Origin: Sulfurovum sp.
GTDB lineage: Bacteria > Campylobacterota > Campylobacteria > Campylobacterales > Sulfurovaceae
NCBI GenBank assembly: GCA_030626265.1
Contig: DAOUPF010000003.1
Location: 1 to 16,121 of the forward strand
DNA: 16,121 nt
Direction: 5' to 3'
In this document: positions 9,662 to 16,121 of the stretch, in pieces
Position numbering within the stretch: position 1 is the stretch's first letter
Layout of the letters: each line of letters starts with the position of its first letter
The notes under the pieces: model-generated
Seen by the model: the letters and a program-made list of their open reading frames with translations, nothing else
What the model was told of the DNA's origin: nothing
Databases searched by the model: none
Made by a program: the position numbers and the translations under genes

Positions 9662-10756
9662 ATGGATTTATACGAATATAGCGAACTTCTAAAAACTCTA
9701 TCTATAAAGATGGGAAATATCAAAAACATTGTCAAGCCAGATATACTACAATCAAGACTAGATGAGATAAATACTCTCCAACAAGACTCAAAATTCTGGG
9801 AAGATGTAGCTAATGCAGGCAAAGTATCTCAAGAGAAAACCAAAACAGAGAGGATGCTAGCCACTTACAGTGATGCACAGGATGCAGTAACAGATGCTAT
9901 AGAGTACTTTGAACTATCCAAAGCAGAAGATGATAGTGAAACTCTAGAGATGCTTTATGAAGATGCCCCAAGCCTACAGGATAGTACAAATGCTCTGGAA
10001 GTACAGATGATGCTCAGTGGAGAACATGATGGAGCTAATGCCATAGTATCCATACACCCAGGAGCTGGTGGTACAGAGTCACAAGACTGGGCAGATATGC
10101 TCTATCGTATGTATCTAAGATGGGCAGAGAGACGAGGATTTAAAGTAGAAGGACTTGACTACCAAGCAGGAGATGAAGCAGGTATCAAAGATGTCAGTTT
10201 CATCATAAAGGGAGAGAATGCATACGGTTACCTCAAAGTAGAAAATGGTATCCATAGACTAGTACGTATCTCACCATTTGATAGCAATGCCAAACGACAT
10301 ACATCATTCAGCTCTGTGATGGTATCACCTGAGATAGATGATGACATAGATATAGTCATAGAGGATAAAGATATACGCGTAGATACCTATAGAGCTAGTG
10401 GTGCAGGTGGACAGCATGTTAACAAAACAGAATCAGCCATCCGACTCACACATATAGAGACCAACATAGTAGTCCAATGCCAAAATGACCGAAGCCAACA
10501 CAAAAACAAATCAGCCGCCATGAAAATGCTAAAGTCCAGACTCTACGAATATGAGATGGCAAAGAAACAAGCTAAGCTAGATGGCACAGAGAAGTCAGAC
10601 ATCGGCTGGGGACATCAAATCCGCTCCTATGTCATGCAACCATACCAACAGGTCAAAGACACTAGAAGCAACATCCCCTACTCCAATGTAGACGGCATAC
10701 TAGATGGAGATATAGATGCCATGATAGAGGGAGTGCTTATAGCTCAGGCGAAGTAA
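9662..10756 (+). CDS. prfB: Peptide chain release factor 2
   Basis: RF2 recognises UGA and UAA stop codons on the ribosome and triggers release of the finished protein. The 364-residue product has a helical N-terminal domain (about 1-110), the stop-codon recognition tripeptide SPF at 204-206, which marks RF2 rather than RF1, and the catalytic GGQ at 249-251 in [15 protein letters not shown]. The coding frame is continuous. The in-frame UGA and +1 frameshift site found near codon 25 in many bacterial prfB genes are absent, so that autoregulation is missing here. AAGGA (9645-9649) is 12 bases before ATG, slightly far. The 3' end overlaps the converging reductase remnant by 20 bases. Confidence 0.98.
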   Translation: MDLYEYSELLKTLSIKMGNIKNIVKPDILQSRLDEINTLQQDSKFWEDVANAGKVSQEKTKTERMLATYSDAQDAVTDAIEYFELSKAEDDSETLEMLYEDAPSLQDSTNALEVQMMLSGEHDGANAIVSIHPGAGGTESQDWADMLYRMYLRWAERRGFKVEGLDYQAGDEAGIKDVSFIIKGENAYGYLKVENGIHRLVRISPFDSNAKRHTSFSSVMVSPEIDDDIDIVIEDKDIRVDTYRASGAGGQHVNKTESAIRLTHIETNIVVQCQNDRSQHKNKSAAMKMLKSRLYEYEMAKKQAKLDGTEKSDIGWGHQIRSYVMQPYQQVKDTRSNIPYSNVDGILDGDIDAMIEGVLIAQAK

Positions 10757-11728
10757 TAATGCTCTCCAGTTTCACTAGAATCTCTGAAAAAACTCTAGCT
10801 CTTACTTTGTTGTCTTGGTGAGTCATCATGTAAATGGCTTCACTTAGCTCATAGGGTACTTTTGGGTTTAACTTAGAGACTTCATCTTTTGTTAGCTTCC
10901 TAGGTCTTATAAGAACTGGCTCAAAATCTTCTACTCCTGTATATCGATTTTCTCCAGTTAAGAGCCTAAAAAGTTTAAGCCCAAAATGAAAAATCTCAAG
11001 ATTTTCTTTTCTAAATGTTGTTGGTTCACTATCAAATACGAGCTCTATATCTAAATCTAATTTCTCATTAAGTACATAGTTCACTTTTGTATAAAATCTA
11101 AGTGCTTGAAAAGAGTAGTTTTCACTCAAGTACCTATCATCAAAAGCTTCATAACTTTCATTTTTATATTTATAGTTAGCATAATTTTTTAACAAATACT
11201 TAACATGATATTTTGCCTCTGTAATAGGAAGTGATTTATGCAACGTTCTCGCCTCTTTGGCTAATCTAGTGATTTTTCCACCGACATATATATGTACACC
11301 ATCTACAATATTTCCTTCAGCATCTTTGGCTTTACAGCTCTCAAAACCTATATCTGCTATACCATGTACTCCACATCCTTTGGGGCATCCTGACCAATTC
11401 ATACGAACCATTGCATTATCTAGAGAGATTTCAGAACTCAAAAATTCAGCCATCTCGATCGCATCAGATTTATTTTCTATTACACCAAATGAACAAGTTT
11501 TACTACCTGCACAAACTATCATATCTTTGAAATATGAGTTATTAAATCTTGAATAACTCTTTATTATTTTAGTAACTTTAAAGTCTTCAAATAACTCTTT
11601 AGAGATATTCGGAATATATATATATTTTGATCATAAGATAGTCTCATGTCTCCTGAACCAAACTTCTGAGATATATTTGTCAACTCCATCATATCAGTTC
11701 CTGAAAATATAAGAGTATATCTATATTT
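10737..11728 (-). pseudogene. Ferredoxin-type nitrite/sulfite reductase, 5'-truncated and frameshifted remnant
   Basis: This remnant matches the C-terminal half of siroheme/4Fe-4S nitrite or sulfite reductases. The intact 261-codon stretch from 11522 holds CAGSKTC (C4, C10) and GCPKGC (C46, C50), the four cluster ligands. ATG 11522 has no ribosome site and lies in mid-domain. Upstream, the frame starting right after a TAA at 11731-11729 reads SGTDMMELTNISQKFGSGD and then RLSYDQNIY, the expected preceding part of the domain. It then goes out of frame at an (AT)6 tract (11614-11625) and stops at 11597. Removing one AT unit restores IYIPNISKELFEDFK and joins the intact part. The N-terminal half is absent: the response regulator gene ends only 20 bases before the stop. 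Residues after about 140 form a tail of about 120 aa beyond the usual reductase end. Nitrite versus sulfite as substrate cannot be decided. Confidence 0.85.
11614..11625. repeat. (AT)6 dinucleotide tract at the reductase frameshift
   Basis: Six perfect AT units sit exactly where the reductase frame breaks. Five units would encode the expected QNIYIPN sequence; six shift the frame by two bases. Slippage at this tract is the simplest explanation, whether in the genome or in sequencing. Confidence 0.85.
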
Positions 11729-11750
11729 TTATACAATAGTTCAATATATG

Positions 11751-12449
11751 CTATATATTTTCTATTATAAACCTATATCCTTGTGATGGTACTGTTTTTA
11801 TAAATTTATGTTTTAATTTCTGTCTCAATCTTGCAACAAGTGTTCTGATAGTATTTGAGCTTGTTATTTTGTCTGGCCAAAGTAGATTTTCTATAGTATA
11901 AGAATCTATGGTACTATTTTTATTTTGTATGAGTATGTCTAAAAGCTCACTCTCTTTTTTTGTCAAATGAATAATTTCATGATAACAATAGAGCGTATGA
12001 GTCTGAAAATCATATGAAAATTCACTATCTAGTATAATGCAATTTAGGTTTTTATCTGCCTGTATATCTTTTTTATCTATTTTTTGTATAGCTATTTTTA
12101 GAAATACACGCAACTCATCCCTATGAAAAGGTTTAGAGAGATAAGCAATAGGGTTAACACTTATGGCTCTATCAACATTGTAATCATCCAAATGTGCCGT
12201 TAAAAAGATAATCTCTATATCTGGATAATTTTTTCTGATTAGTACCGATGCTTCTATACCATCCAGCTCTCCTTTTATACAAATATCCATAAGTATGATA
12301 TCAACTTTTTGTTCTCCTACCAATGCCAAAGTGTCATTTGCATTTGCACATACACCCACTACATTGTATCCTAGCTTTTTCACATAATTTTTTATCTCCA
12401 TTGCTACGATACTCTCATCTTCTACTATGATTAAGTTGTAACTATTCAT
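11751..12449 (-). CDS. Two-component response regulator, receiver plus OmpR/PhoB-type winged helix
   Basis: This is a cytoplasmic transcription factor activated by phosphorylation. The receiver domain (about 1-120) shows the acidic pocket E10-D11, phospho-acceptor D55 (IILMDICI), the switch threonine in FLTAH near 85, and lysine in YLSKPF near 108. The C-terminal part (about 145-232) matches an OmpR-type winged helix: LTKKESELLDILIQNKN, then SSNTIRTLVARLRQKL as recognition helix, and TVPSQGYRF in the wing. The start ATG overlaps the stop of the upstream kinase gene (ATGA, 12446-12449), which implies translational coupling and makes that kinase its likely partner. Transcription probably continues into the reductase remnant 22 bases downstream, since no terminator is seen. 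Target genes are unknown; an 11-bp-period repeat at 14334-14355 is a candidate site. Confidence 0.94.
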   Translation of the reverse strand: MNSYNLIIVEDESIVAMEIKNYVKKLGYNVVGVCANANDTLALVGEQKVDIILMDICIKGELDGIEASVLIRKNYPDIEIIFLTAHLDDYNVDRAISVNPIAYLSKPFHRDELRVFLKIAIQKIDKKDIQADKNLNCIILDSEFSYDFQTHTLYCYHEIIHLTKKESELLDILIQNKNSTIDSYTIENLLWPDKITSSNTIRTLVARLRQKLKHKFIKTVPSQGYRFIIENI

Positions 12450-14299
12450 ATACTAAACCTTATGATATATTTAGTGTAGCCTTTTGTATATTGCTCCATC
12501 TCTCCTTCTAGCTGATCGTAAACAAGTGTTTGGATTAGTTGTAGTCCTAGTGTAGAGCTCTCTTTGTTGAAGATATAGCCTTTACCATCATCTTCTATTG
12601 TTAAAGTATATCTATTTTTGTTTTGGATAAGACTGACTGTGATAGATCCCTTGCCTATATCAAAAGCATATTTGTAAGCATTGGTAACTAGTTCATTGAT
12701 AATCAAGCCAATATATATAGACTCTCTTAGAGGGACAATAGCATTTATGTCAGTCTTTATCTCTATATGACACTTTGCACTATCACAAGTAGCAGATATA
12801 TCCACAAGAAGAGACTCTATATATGTCTCCATATCAATATTTTCTAAATTATCGCTAGATAGAAGAAGCTCATATGTTTTTGAGATAGCATTAACTCTAT
12901 TTTCTAAGTCAGTTAATTTCTTTGCTATATCATCATCTTTGATTTTATCATTTTGTAATCGTATCATAGAGAGTATGATTTGTAAGTTATTTTTGATTCT
13001 ATGATGTACCTCTTGGAGTAGTATATCTTTTATCATTAGTGCTTGATTTAGCTGAGATGTCTTCTTTGTAACCTCCTCCTGTACTATCTCTTCTCTATGT
13101 TTAGACTCATTCAATATAAGCCTATCTACTTCTGTTTTTTCCTGCTGTAGTATGATATATCGATCAGCAAATGCTAGAGAAAGTATCAGTGCATCAATCG
13201 CTGTGCTCCATGCCAATATACTTCTATACTCTTGCATAATAGAAGTAACCCCCAACGCATCAAGTGCTAGCATCATATAGGATATAAATAATAGTAAAAA
13301 CCCTACAATGAAAAGCCTAGCTTGCTTATTGCCATGCATATAGGATATAACCCCTGATATCAAAGTAAAAGCCACATAAAGTATCGCTATCATAGCTATT
13401 ATATTCATACTACGGATATCAAATAGATAAGAGATAAGTACATTTATGATGCTAAAAGAGATAAATAATTTATAGATTTTATTCAATGTAGGCATGGTAT
13501 ATGTCTTGAGAAAATTCATTGCAAATAGTGATGAAGAGACTATGATGAAAGTTCCCTTGAGATTGGGTATTTGTATATCTATGGCATTGAAGGTAGATGG
13601 CAGATATATCTGAGTCAACCCTAGATAGCTCACCTGATGATATACCAAAGCAAAAAGGTAGATACTATAGTAGAGATAACTCTTGTCTCTAGTATGTAAG
13701 GAAATTAAAAAGTTATATAACATAAGTGCCATAATCACACCTAAAAGCATCACTGCAATAAGCTGCTGGGACATATCCTCTGCTAGATAGTCTTTCTCAT
13801 CTTGGAGAGTAAGCCCAAAATCAACAGGAGAGTAGTAAGATTTGACTTTGAGATAATACTTAGTCGTTGCCTTTGCCTCTATATCAATAGTATATCGGTA
13901 AAAAAGTGTACTATGCTCACGGGTACTATGCTCACGACCATTTAGCAGAGCCGAACCAAGAGAATCTGTATATAGAGAGATATTCTCTAACATAGGAGAG
14001 CTAATCACCAGAGTTTTTTGCATAGGTTTTTGAGAGTTATTATGCAGTGCAAACTTGACCCAAACAGTTTTTGGACTCGTACCAATATTAATATAAGGTT
14101 TTTTATAAGATTTAAACAGACCTCTCGCTACTATCTCTTCTAGAGTGAGGTCTCCTTCATCCAGATAAATACTACTACTTTCCAAAAGTGATATTTTACT
14201 CTGCGTAGCTATATTTATGATACTTGCTTCACTAAATGCAGAGATAAAGGCAAATAGTAAAAAAACAACTTTTAAAAGTCTAATATACTTAATAATCAT
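12446..14299 (-). CDS. Membrane sensor histidine kinase, 7TMR-DISM sensor with HisKA_2/HATPase
   Basis: This 617-residue sensor kinase has a signal-like N-terminus (hydrophobic 8-20), a periplasmic beta-rich DISM-extracellular-type domain (about 25-175), seven predicted membrane segments (about 180-385) of the 7TM-DISM type, a coiled linker (about 390-425), then a HisKA_2 dimerisation segment LLQEVHHRIKNNLQ with candidate phospho-histidines H432/H433. The HATPase domain follows, with NELVTNAYKYAF as N box and IEDDGKGY as G1 box. The extracellular domain fold is usually thought to bind small ligands such as carbohydrates, but the signal here is unknown. A tandem REHST-REHST duplication sits in the periplasmic domain. 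The upstream ribosome site is weak. The gene heads a two-gene operon with the response regulator and is divergent from the lipoprotein gene. Confidence 0.93.
   Translation of the reverse strand: MIIKYIRLLKVVFLLFAFISAFSEASIINIATQSKISLLESSSIYLDEGDLTLEEIVARGLFKSYKKPYINIGTSPKTVWVKFALHNNSQKPMQKTLVISSPMLENISLYTDSLGSALLNGREHSTREHSTLFYRYTIDIEAKATTKYYLKVKSYYSPVDFGLTLQDEKDYLAEDMSQQLIAVMLLGVIMALMLYNFLISLHTRDKSYLYYSIYLFALVYHQVSYLGLTQIYLPSTFNAIDIQIPNLKGTFIIVSSSLFAMNFLKTYTMPTLNKIYKLFISFSIINVLISYLFDIRSMNIIAMIAILYVAFTLISGVISYMHGNKQARLFIVGFLLLFISYMMLALDALGVTSIMQEYRSILAWSTAIDALILSLAFADRYIILQQEKTEVDRLILNESKHREEIVQEEVTKKTSQLNQALMIKDILLQEVHHRIKNNLQIILSMIRLQNDKIKDDDIAKKLTDLENRVNAISKTYELLLSSDNLENIDMETYIESLLVDISATCDSAKCHIEIKTDINAIVPLRESIYIGLIINELVTNAYKYAFDIGKGSITVSLIQNKNRYTLTIEDDGKGYIFNKESSTLGLQLIQTLVYDQLEGEMEQYTKGYTKYIIRFSI
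13908..13936 (-). repeat. 15-bp tandem duplication inside the kinase sensor domain
   Basis: The 14-base string GTACTATGCTCACG occurs at 13908-13921 and again at 13923-13936, a period of 15 bases. It is in frame and produces REHST twice in a row in the periplasmic domain. This looks like a recent slippage duplication that does not disrupt the gene. Confidence 0.85.
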
Positions 14300-14333
14300 A
14301 AAAAATTTTATCCAAATCTATGTAAAAATCTCA

Positions 14334-14355
14334 TTTTAGCACATTTTTAGCACAT
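14334..14355. promoter_or_regulatory. 11-bp direct repeat; candidate OmpR-family operator in the divergent promoter region
   Basis: TTTTAGCACAT occurs twice head to tail at 14334-14344 and 14345-14355, one helical turn apart. OmpR/PhoB-type regulators typically bind two direct half-sites about 10-11 bp apart. The repeat lies between the kinase/regulator operon and the lipoprotein gene and ends 8 bases before a TATAAT. Binding by the adjacent regulator is inferred, not shown. Confidence 0.5.
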
Positions 14356-14363
14356 TTTGTGGT

Positions 14364-14369
14364 TATAAT
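14364..14369 (+). promoter_or_regulatory. -10 box for the lipoprotein gene
   Basis: An exact TATAAT lies just downstream of the direct repeat, predicting a start near 14376 and a leader of about 87 bases. The -35 position (about 14341-14346) falls inside the repeat and has no good consensus, which fits a regulator-dependent promoter. Confidence 0.5.
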
Positions 14370-14462
14370 ATTTGTATGGGAGTGTTTATCTCTAAGATAT
14401 AAGGAGGTGGCATCTTTTTTTGGGGAGGGGTGCTTGGATTATAAATATTTAAGGAGGAAGAG

Positions 14463-14846
14463 ATGAAAACGATTAAACTTTTGATGATAAGCTTGATGTC
14501 TGTGTTTTTCATAGCAGGGTGTGAGACTAAAACTCTAGAAGGTGTAGATGATGATACTGAACAATCATTTACAATAATTAATAGTTCAAGTTCTACTTTT
14601 AGAATCGTAGATGCTCAAGCAGGTGTAGTTGGGGATTTTTTTAATGCTGTAGTTATTGATGGTGATGGCATTCATAAAGGGGGAAGTCAAAGTTTTACGG
14701 TAGATTCTAATGATTGCGATGATAACTGGAGAGTTGATGTATACTATAATGACCCTAGCCGTACACATTGTTCGACAACACAATTTATATCATGTGGCAG
14801 CTCAACGAGTTTTACATTTAACAATACTACATGTGAGGCTGATTAA
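14463..14846 (+). CDS. Small predicted lipoprotein with four extra cysteines, function unknown
   Basis: The 127-residue product has a lipoprotein signal peptide: K2/K5, a hydrophobic run LLMISLMSVFF, and a lipobox IAGC with C20 as the lipidated cysteine. The mature part of about 108 residues is rich in Ser, Thr, Asp and Asn and has cysteines in NDCDD, THCST, ISCGS and TTCEAD, enough for two disulfides in the periplasm or at the outer membrane. No known domain was recognised. AAGGAGG (14451-14457) lies 5 bases before ATG 14463, a very strong ribosome site; a second AAGGAGG occurs at 14401-14407 in the leader without a well-spaced start codon. The gene is divergent from the kinase/regulator operon and may be its target, judging from the shared upstream repeat. 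Confidence 0.82.
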   Translation: MKTIKLLMISLMSVFFIAGCETKTLEGVDDDTEQSFTIINSSSSTFRIVDAQAGVVGDFFNAVVIDGDGIHKGGSQSFTVDSNDCDDNWRVDVYYNDPSRTHCSTTQFISCGSSTSFTFNNTTCEAD

Positions 14847-14874
14847 TTCTACCCCTTAATATATAAAATGCAAT

Positions 14875-14902
14875 CCAGTATCACCTTTTAGGTTGATACT
14901 GG
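14875..14902. terminator. Hairpin between the convergent lipoprotein and CBS genes
   Basis: CCAGTATCACC (14875-14885) pairs with GGTTGATACTGG (14891-14902) apart from one unpaired base, closing a 5-base loop. The hairpin overlaps the last codons and stop of the CBS gene and lies 28 bases after the lipoprotein stop, so it could end transcription from either side. Confidence 0.55.
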
Positions 14903-15301
14903 CATAGTCTCTTCCATGCTGTCCATTATGACCTCTACTATATCTGTCATAGTTAAAAGTCCATAGATTACATTGTTGTCTGAGACTATCAGTCGTTTTA
15001 TACTATTTTGTACCATCATTTTGGCTGCATATTTGACATCTAGCTGTCTGGATACTGATACAGCTGGACGTGCTGCTATATCATAAACATTGAGCAGATC
15101 TACATCTCCATCTTCAGCTACTACACTCTGCAAAATATTTTTAAAAGTGAGCAGTCCATATCCGCTACTATCATTTGTCTTGTCTACTATCACTGAACGG
15201 ATATTGTGCTTTTTCATAGTCATCAAAGCTTCTCTCACTGTCGCCATAGGCGATACAAATACCAACTCATCTTTGGGGGTCATTACACTTGCTACTAACA
15301 T
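14888..15301 (-). CDS. Two-CBS-domain protein
   Basis: This small 137-residue cytoplasmic protein consists of two CBS motifs (about 5-62 and 74-130) and nothing else. Typical elements are VASVMTP, ATVREALMTMKKHNIRSVIV, GLLTFKNIL, then RQLDVKYAAKMMVQNSIKRLIV and GLLTMTDIV. CBS pairs usually bind adenosine nucleotides such as AMP, ATP or SAM, and regulate partner enzymes or transporters. It is the last gene of the minus-strand operon after the PII-like and DUF1538 genes, with 35 bases to the PII-like stop and an AAGGAG site before ATG 15301. A regulatory role on the DUF1538 membrane protein is inferred from position only. Confidence 0.92.
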   Translation of the reverse strand: MLVASVMTPKDELVFVSPMATVREALMTMKKHNIRSVIVDKTNDSSGYGLLTFKNILQSVVAEDGDVDLLNVYDIAARPAVSVSRQLDVKYAAKMMVQNSIKRLIVSDNNVIYGLLTMTDIVEVIMDSMEETMPVST

Positions 15302-15336
15302 CTTTTCTCCTTTTATCTCTATTGCATATTTTGGAT

Positions 15337-15687
15337 TTATAACATATGTCTAATGCTGTGTTCAAACTGGTGAAGCTCTTGCGTATCCAATCCTGCCACA
15401 TGGCTTAGTGGTATAGTAAATGCCAAACCACTATTCTCTGGATTGTCTAGATCAAACGATTCTCTAATTGCCTTCATGACTTTCATAGAGACTCTTCTAG
15501 GCATGATAAAAAGCAGTACCGATACATTCTCCTCTAGTGTCAATCCGAAAAATACCTTCTTCTCTTCAAGTCCGATATTTTTACCATGCATGATAGTCAC
15601 GCTACCTGCTCCTGCCTCTTTGGCTATCTTGATAGCCTCCTCTTCATCCTTGTCTGGGATTACAGTAACTAGTGCTGTAAATTTCAC
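15337..15687 (-). CDS. PII-like signalling protein (P-II family regulator)
   Basis: The 116-residue product resembles PII/PII-like trimeric regulators: an initial strand MKFTALVTVI, a helix with EEEAIKIAKEAGAGSVTIMHGK (the G-x-G-x-V-T-x-x-H-G region of the family), a short T-loop-like segment IGLEEKKVFFG, a second strand VSVLLFIM, helix MKVMKAIRESFD, and IPLSHVAGL. The T-loop is short and lacks the tyrosine uridylylated in GlnB/GlnK, so classical nitrogen signalling is unlikely. PII-like proteins beside transport genes usually bind nucleotides and control that transporter. The start is GTG 15687, preceded by AAGGAG and overlapping the DUF1538 stop by four bases (GTGA), so translation is coupled. 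Confidence 0.87.
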   Translation of the reverse strand: MKFTALVTVIPDKDEEEAIKIAKEAGAGSVTIMHGKNIGLEEKKVFFGLTLEENVSVLLFIMPRRVSMKVMKAIRESFDLDNPENSGLAFTIPLSHVAGLDTQELHQFEHSIRHML

Positions 15688-16121
15688 GACTCTGCTCCTT
15701 TCTTCTTGATTTGATATTGGGCATACATACCGTATCCCATGACTGTAAGCATTGGAAATAGTGACGCAAACGCAATCAATCCAAAGCCATCTATCAGAGG
15801 GTTTCTTCCCTCTATATTTTCCGCAAGTCCTAGCCCTAGAGCTGCAACCAATGGTACAGTGACCGTAGATGTAGTCACACCTCCACTATCATAAGCAATA
15901 GGTACTATATATTTGGGTGCAAAATATGTAAATATAATCACCAATATATAACCTGCAACTATATAGTAGTGTATAGGATCACCTGCTACTATACGATATG
16001 CTCCGAGCCCTATACCAATCGCAACACCTAATGCTACCACAATCCTCAATGAAGTCTGTTTTATACTACCATGACTAATCTCTTGTGCTTTTATAGCAAT
16101 AGCCAAAAGAGCAGGTTCAGC
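15684..16121 (-). CDS. DUF1538 family membrane protein, 5' end outside window
   Basis: This is the C-terminal part of a polytopic inner-membrane protein of the DUF1538 family, whose function is not established; a transporter is the common assumption. The frame is open to the window edge (AEPALLAIAIKAQEIS), where the AEPA segment is a family hallmark, so the TTG at 16106 is not a start. Membrane segments are seen at about IVVALGVAIGIGLGAYRI, YIVAGYILVIIFTYF, and the second hallmark YDSGGVTTSTVTVPLVAALG, followed by a helix ending in a charged tail (QIKKKGAES). The coupled PII-like gene and the CBS gene downstream point to regulated transport. Confidence 0.9.
   Translation of the reverse strand, partial: AEPALLAIAIKAQEISHGSIKQTSLRIVVALGVAIGIGLGAYRIVAGDPIHYYIVAGYILVIIFTYFAPKYIVPIAYDSGGVTTSTVTVPLVAALGLGLAENIEGRNPLIDGFGLIAFASLFPMLTVMGYGMYAQYQIKKKGAES

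Noticed and set aside
9662..9760. Programmed +1 frameshift site in prfB
   Set aside because: The gene reads through in one frame and no early in-frame UGA or CTT-TGA site is present.
9589..9822. N-terminal extension of the panC frame to 9822
   Set aside because: It would run antisense through the start of prfB and through the shared promoter region, and panC has its standard N-terminus and a ribosome site at 9588.
1..16121. CRISPR arrays, tRNA, rRNA, transposase genes, riboswitches
   Set aside because: No regularly spaced repeat array, tRNA-like cloverleaf, rRNA segment, transposase motif or recognisable riboswitch was seen on either strand by eye.

Overview
The window is AT-rich, tightly packed bacterial DNA and most likely comes from a member of Campylobacterota (the former Epsilonproteobacteria), of the Sulfurimonas/Sulfurovum/Arcobacter type. 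That placement is inferred from gene content: a PutA without the N-terminal ribbon-helix-helix domain, a MutS carrying a C-terminal HNH nuclease domain (MutS7 type), a one-frame prfB, a 7TMR-DISM histidine kinase, and a DUF1538 / PII-like / CBS gene set. No rRNA, tRNA, CRISPR array or transposase was seen.

Layout from left to right. Positions 1-588 hold the 3' part of a polar amino acid ABC transporter ATPase (+). Positions 589-806 hold a perfect 15-bp dyad made of two AGTAnTACT palindromes. putA (807-4358, +) oxidises proline to glutamate and ends in a perfect 16-bp hairpin. mutS7-HNH follows (about 4448-7381, +). It converges on the ammonium transporter gene amt (7490-8665, -), and the gap between them holds two related hairpins in inverted orientation. 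panC (8764-9588, -) and prfB (9662-10756, +) are divergent housekeeping genes.

From 10737 to 11728 (-) lies a broken nitrite/sulfite reductase. Its C-terminal half still has all four cluster/siroheme cysteines, but the N-terminal half is missing and an (AT)6 tract causes a frameshift. Directly upstream of it, on the same strand, is a translationally coupled pair: a response regulator of OmpR type (11751-12449) and a 7TMR-DISM/HisKA_2 histidine kinase (12446-14299). The pair is divergent from a small cysteine-containing lipoprotein gene (14463-14846, +). The intergenic region between them has an 11-bp-period direct repeat just upstream of a TATAAT box, the arrangement expected for an OmpR-family operator.

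The right end (14888-16121, -) is an operon encoding DUF1538 membrane protein, a PII-like regulator and a two-CBS-domain protein. It looks like a membrane transport function with two candidate nucleotide- or metabolite-sensing subunits.

Several genes deal with nitrogen or amino acids: the ABC ATPase, putA, amt, the nir remnant and the PII-like gene. They sit on different strands in separate units, so the window does not show one nitrogen operon. The points most worth following up are the broken reductase next to the two-component pair, the kinase C-lobe-like tail on that reductase, the candidate operator for the two-component pair, and the DUF1538/PII/CBS module.
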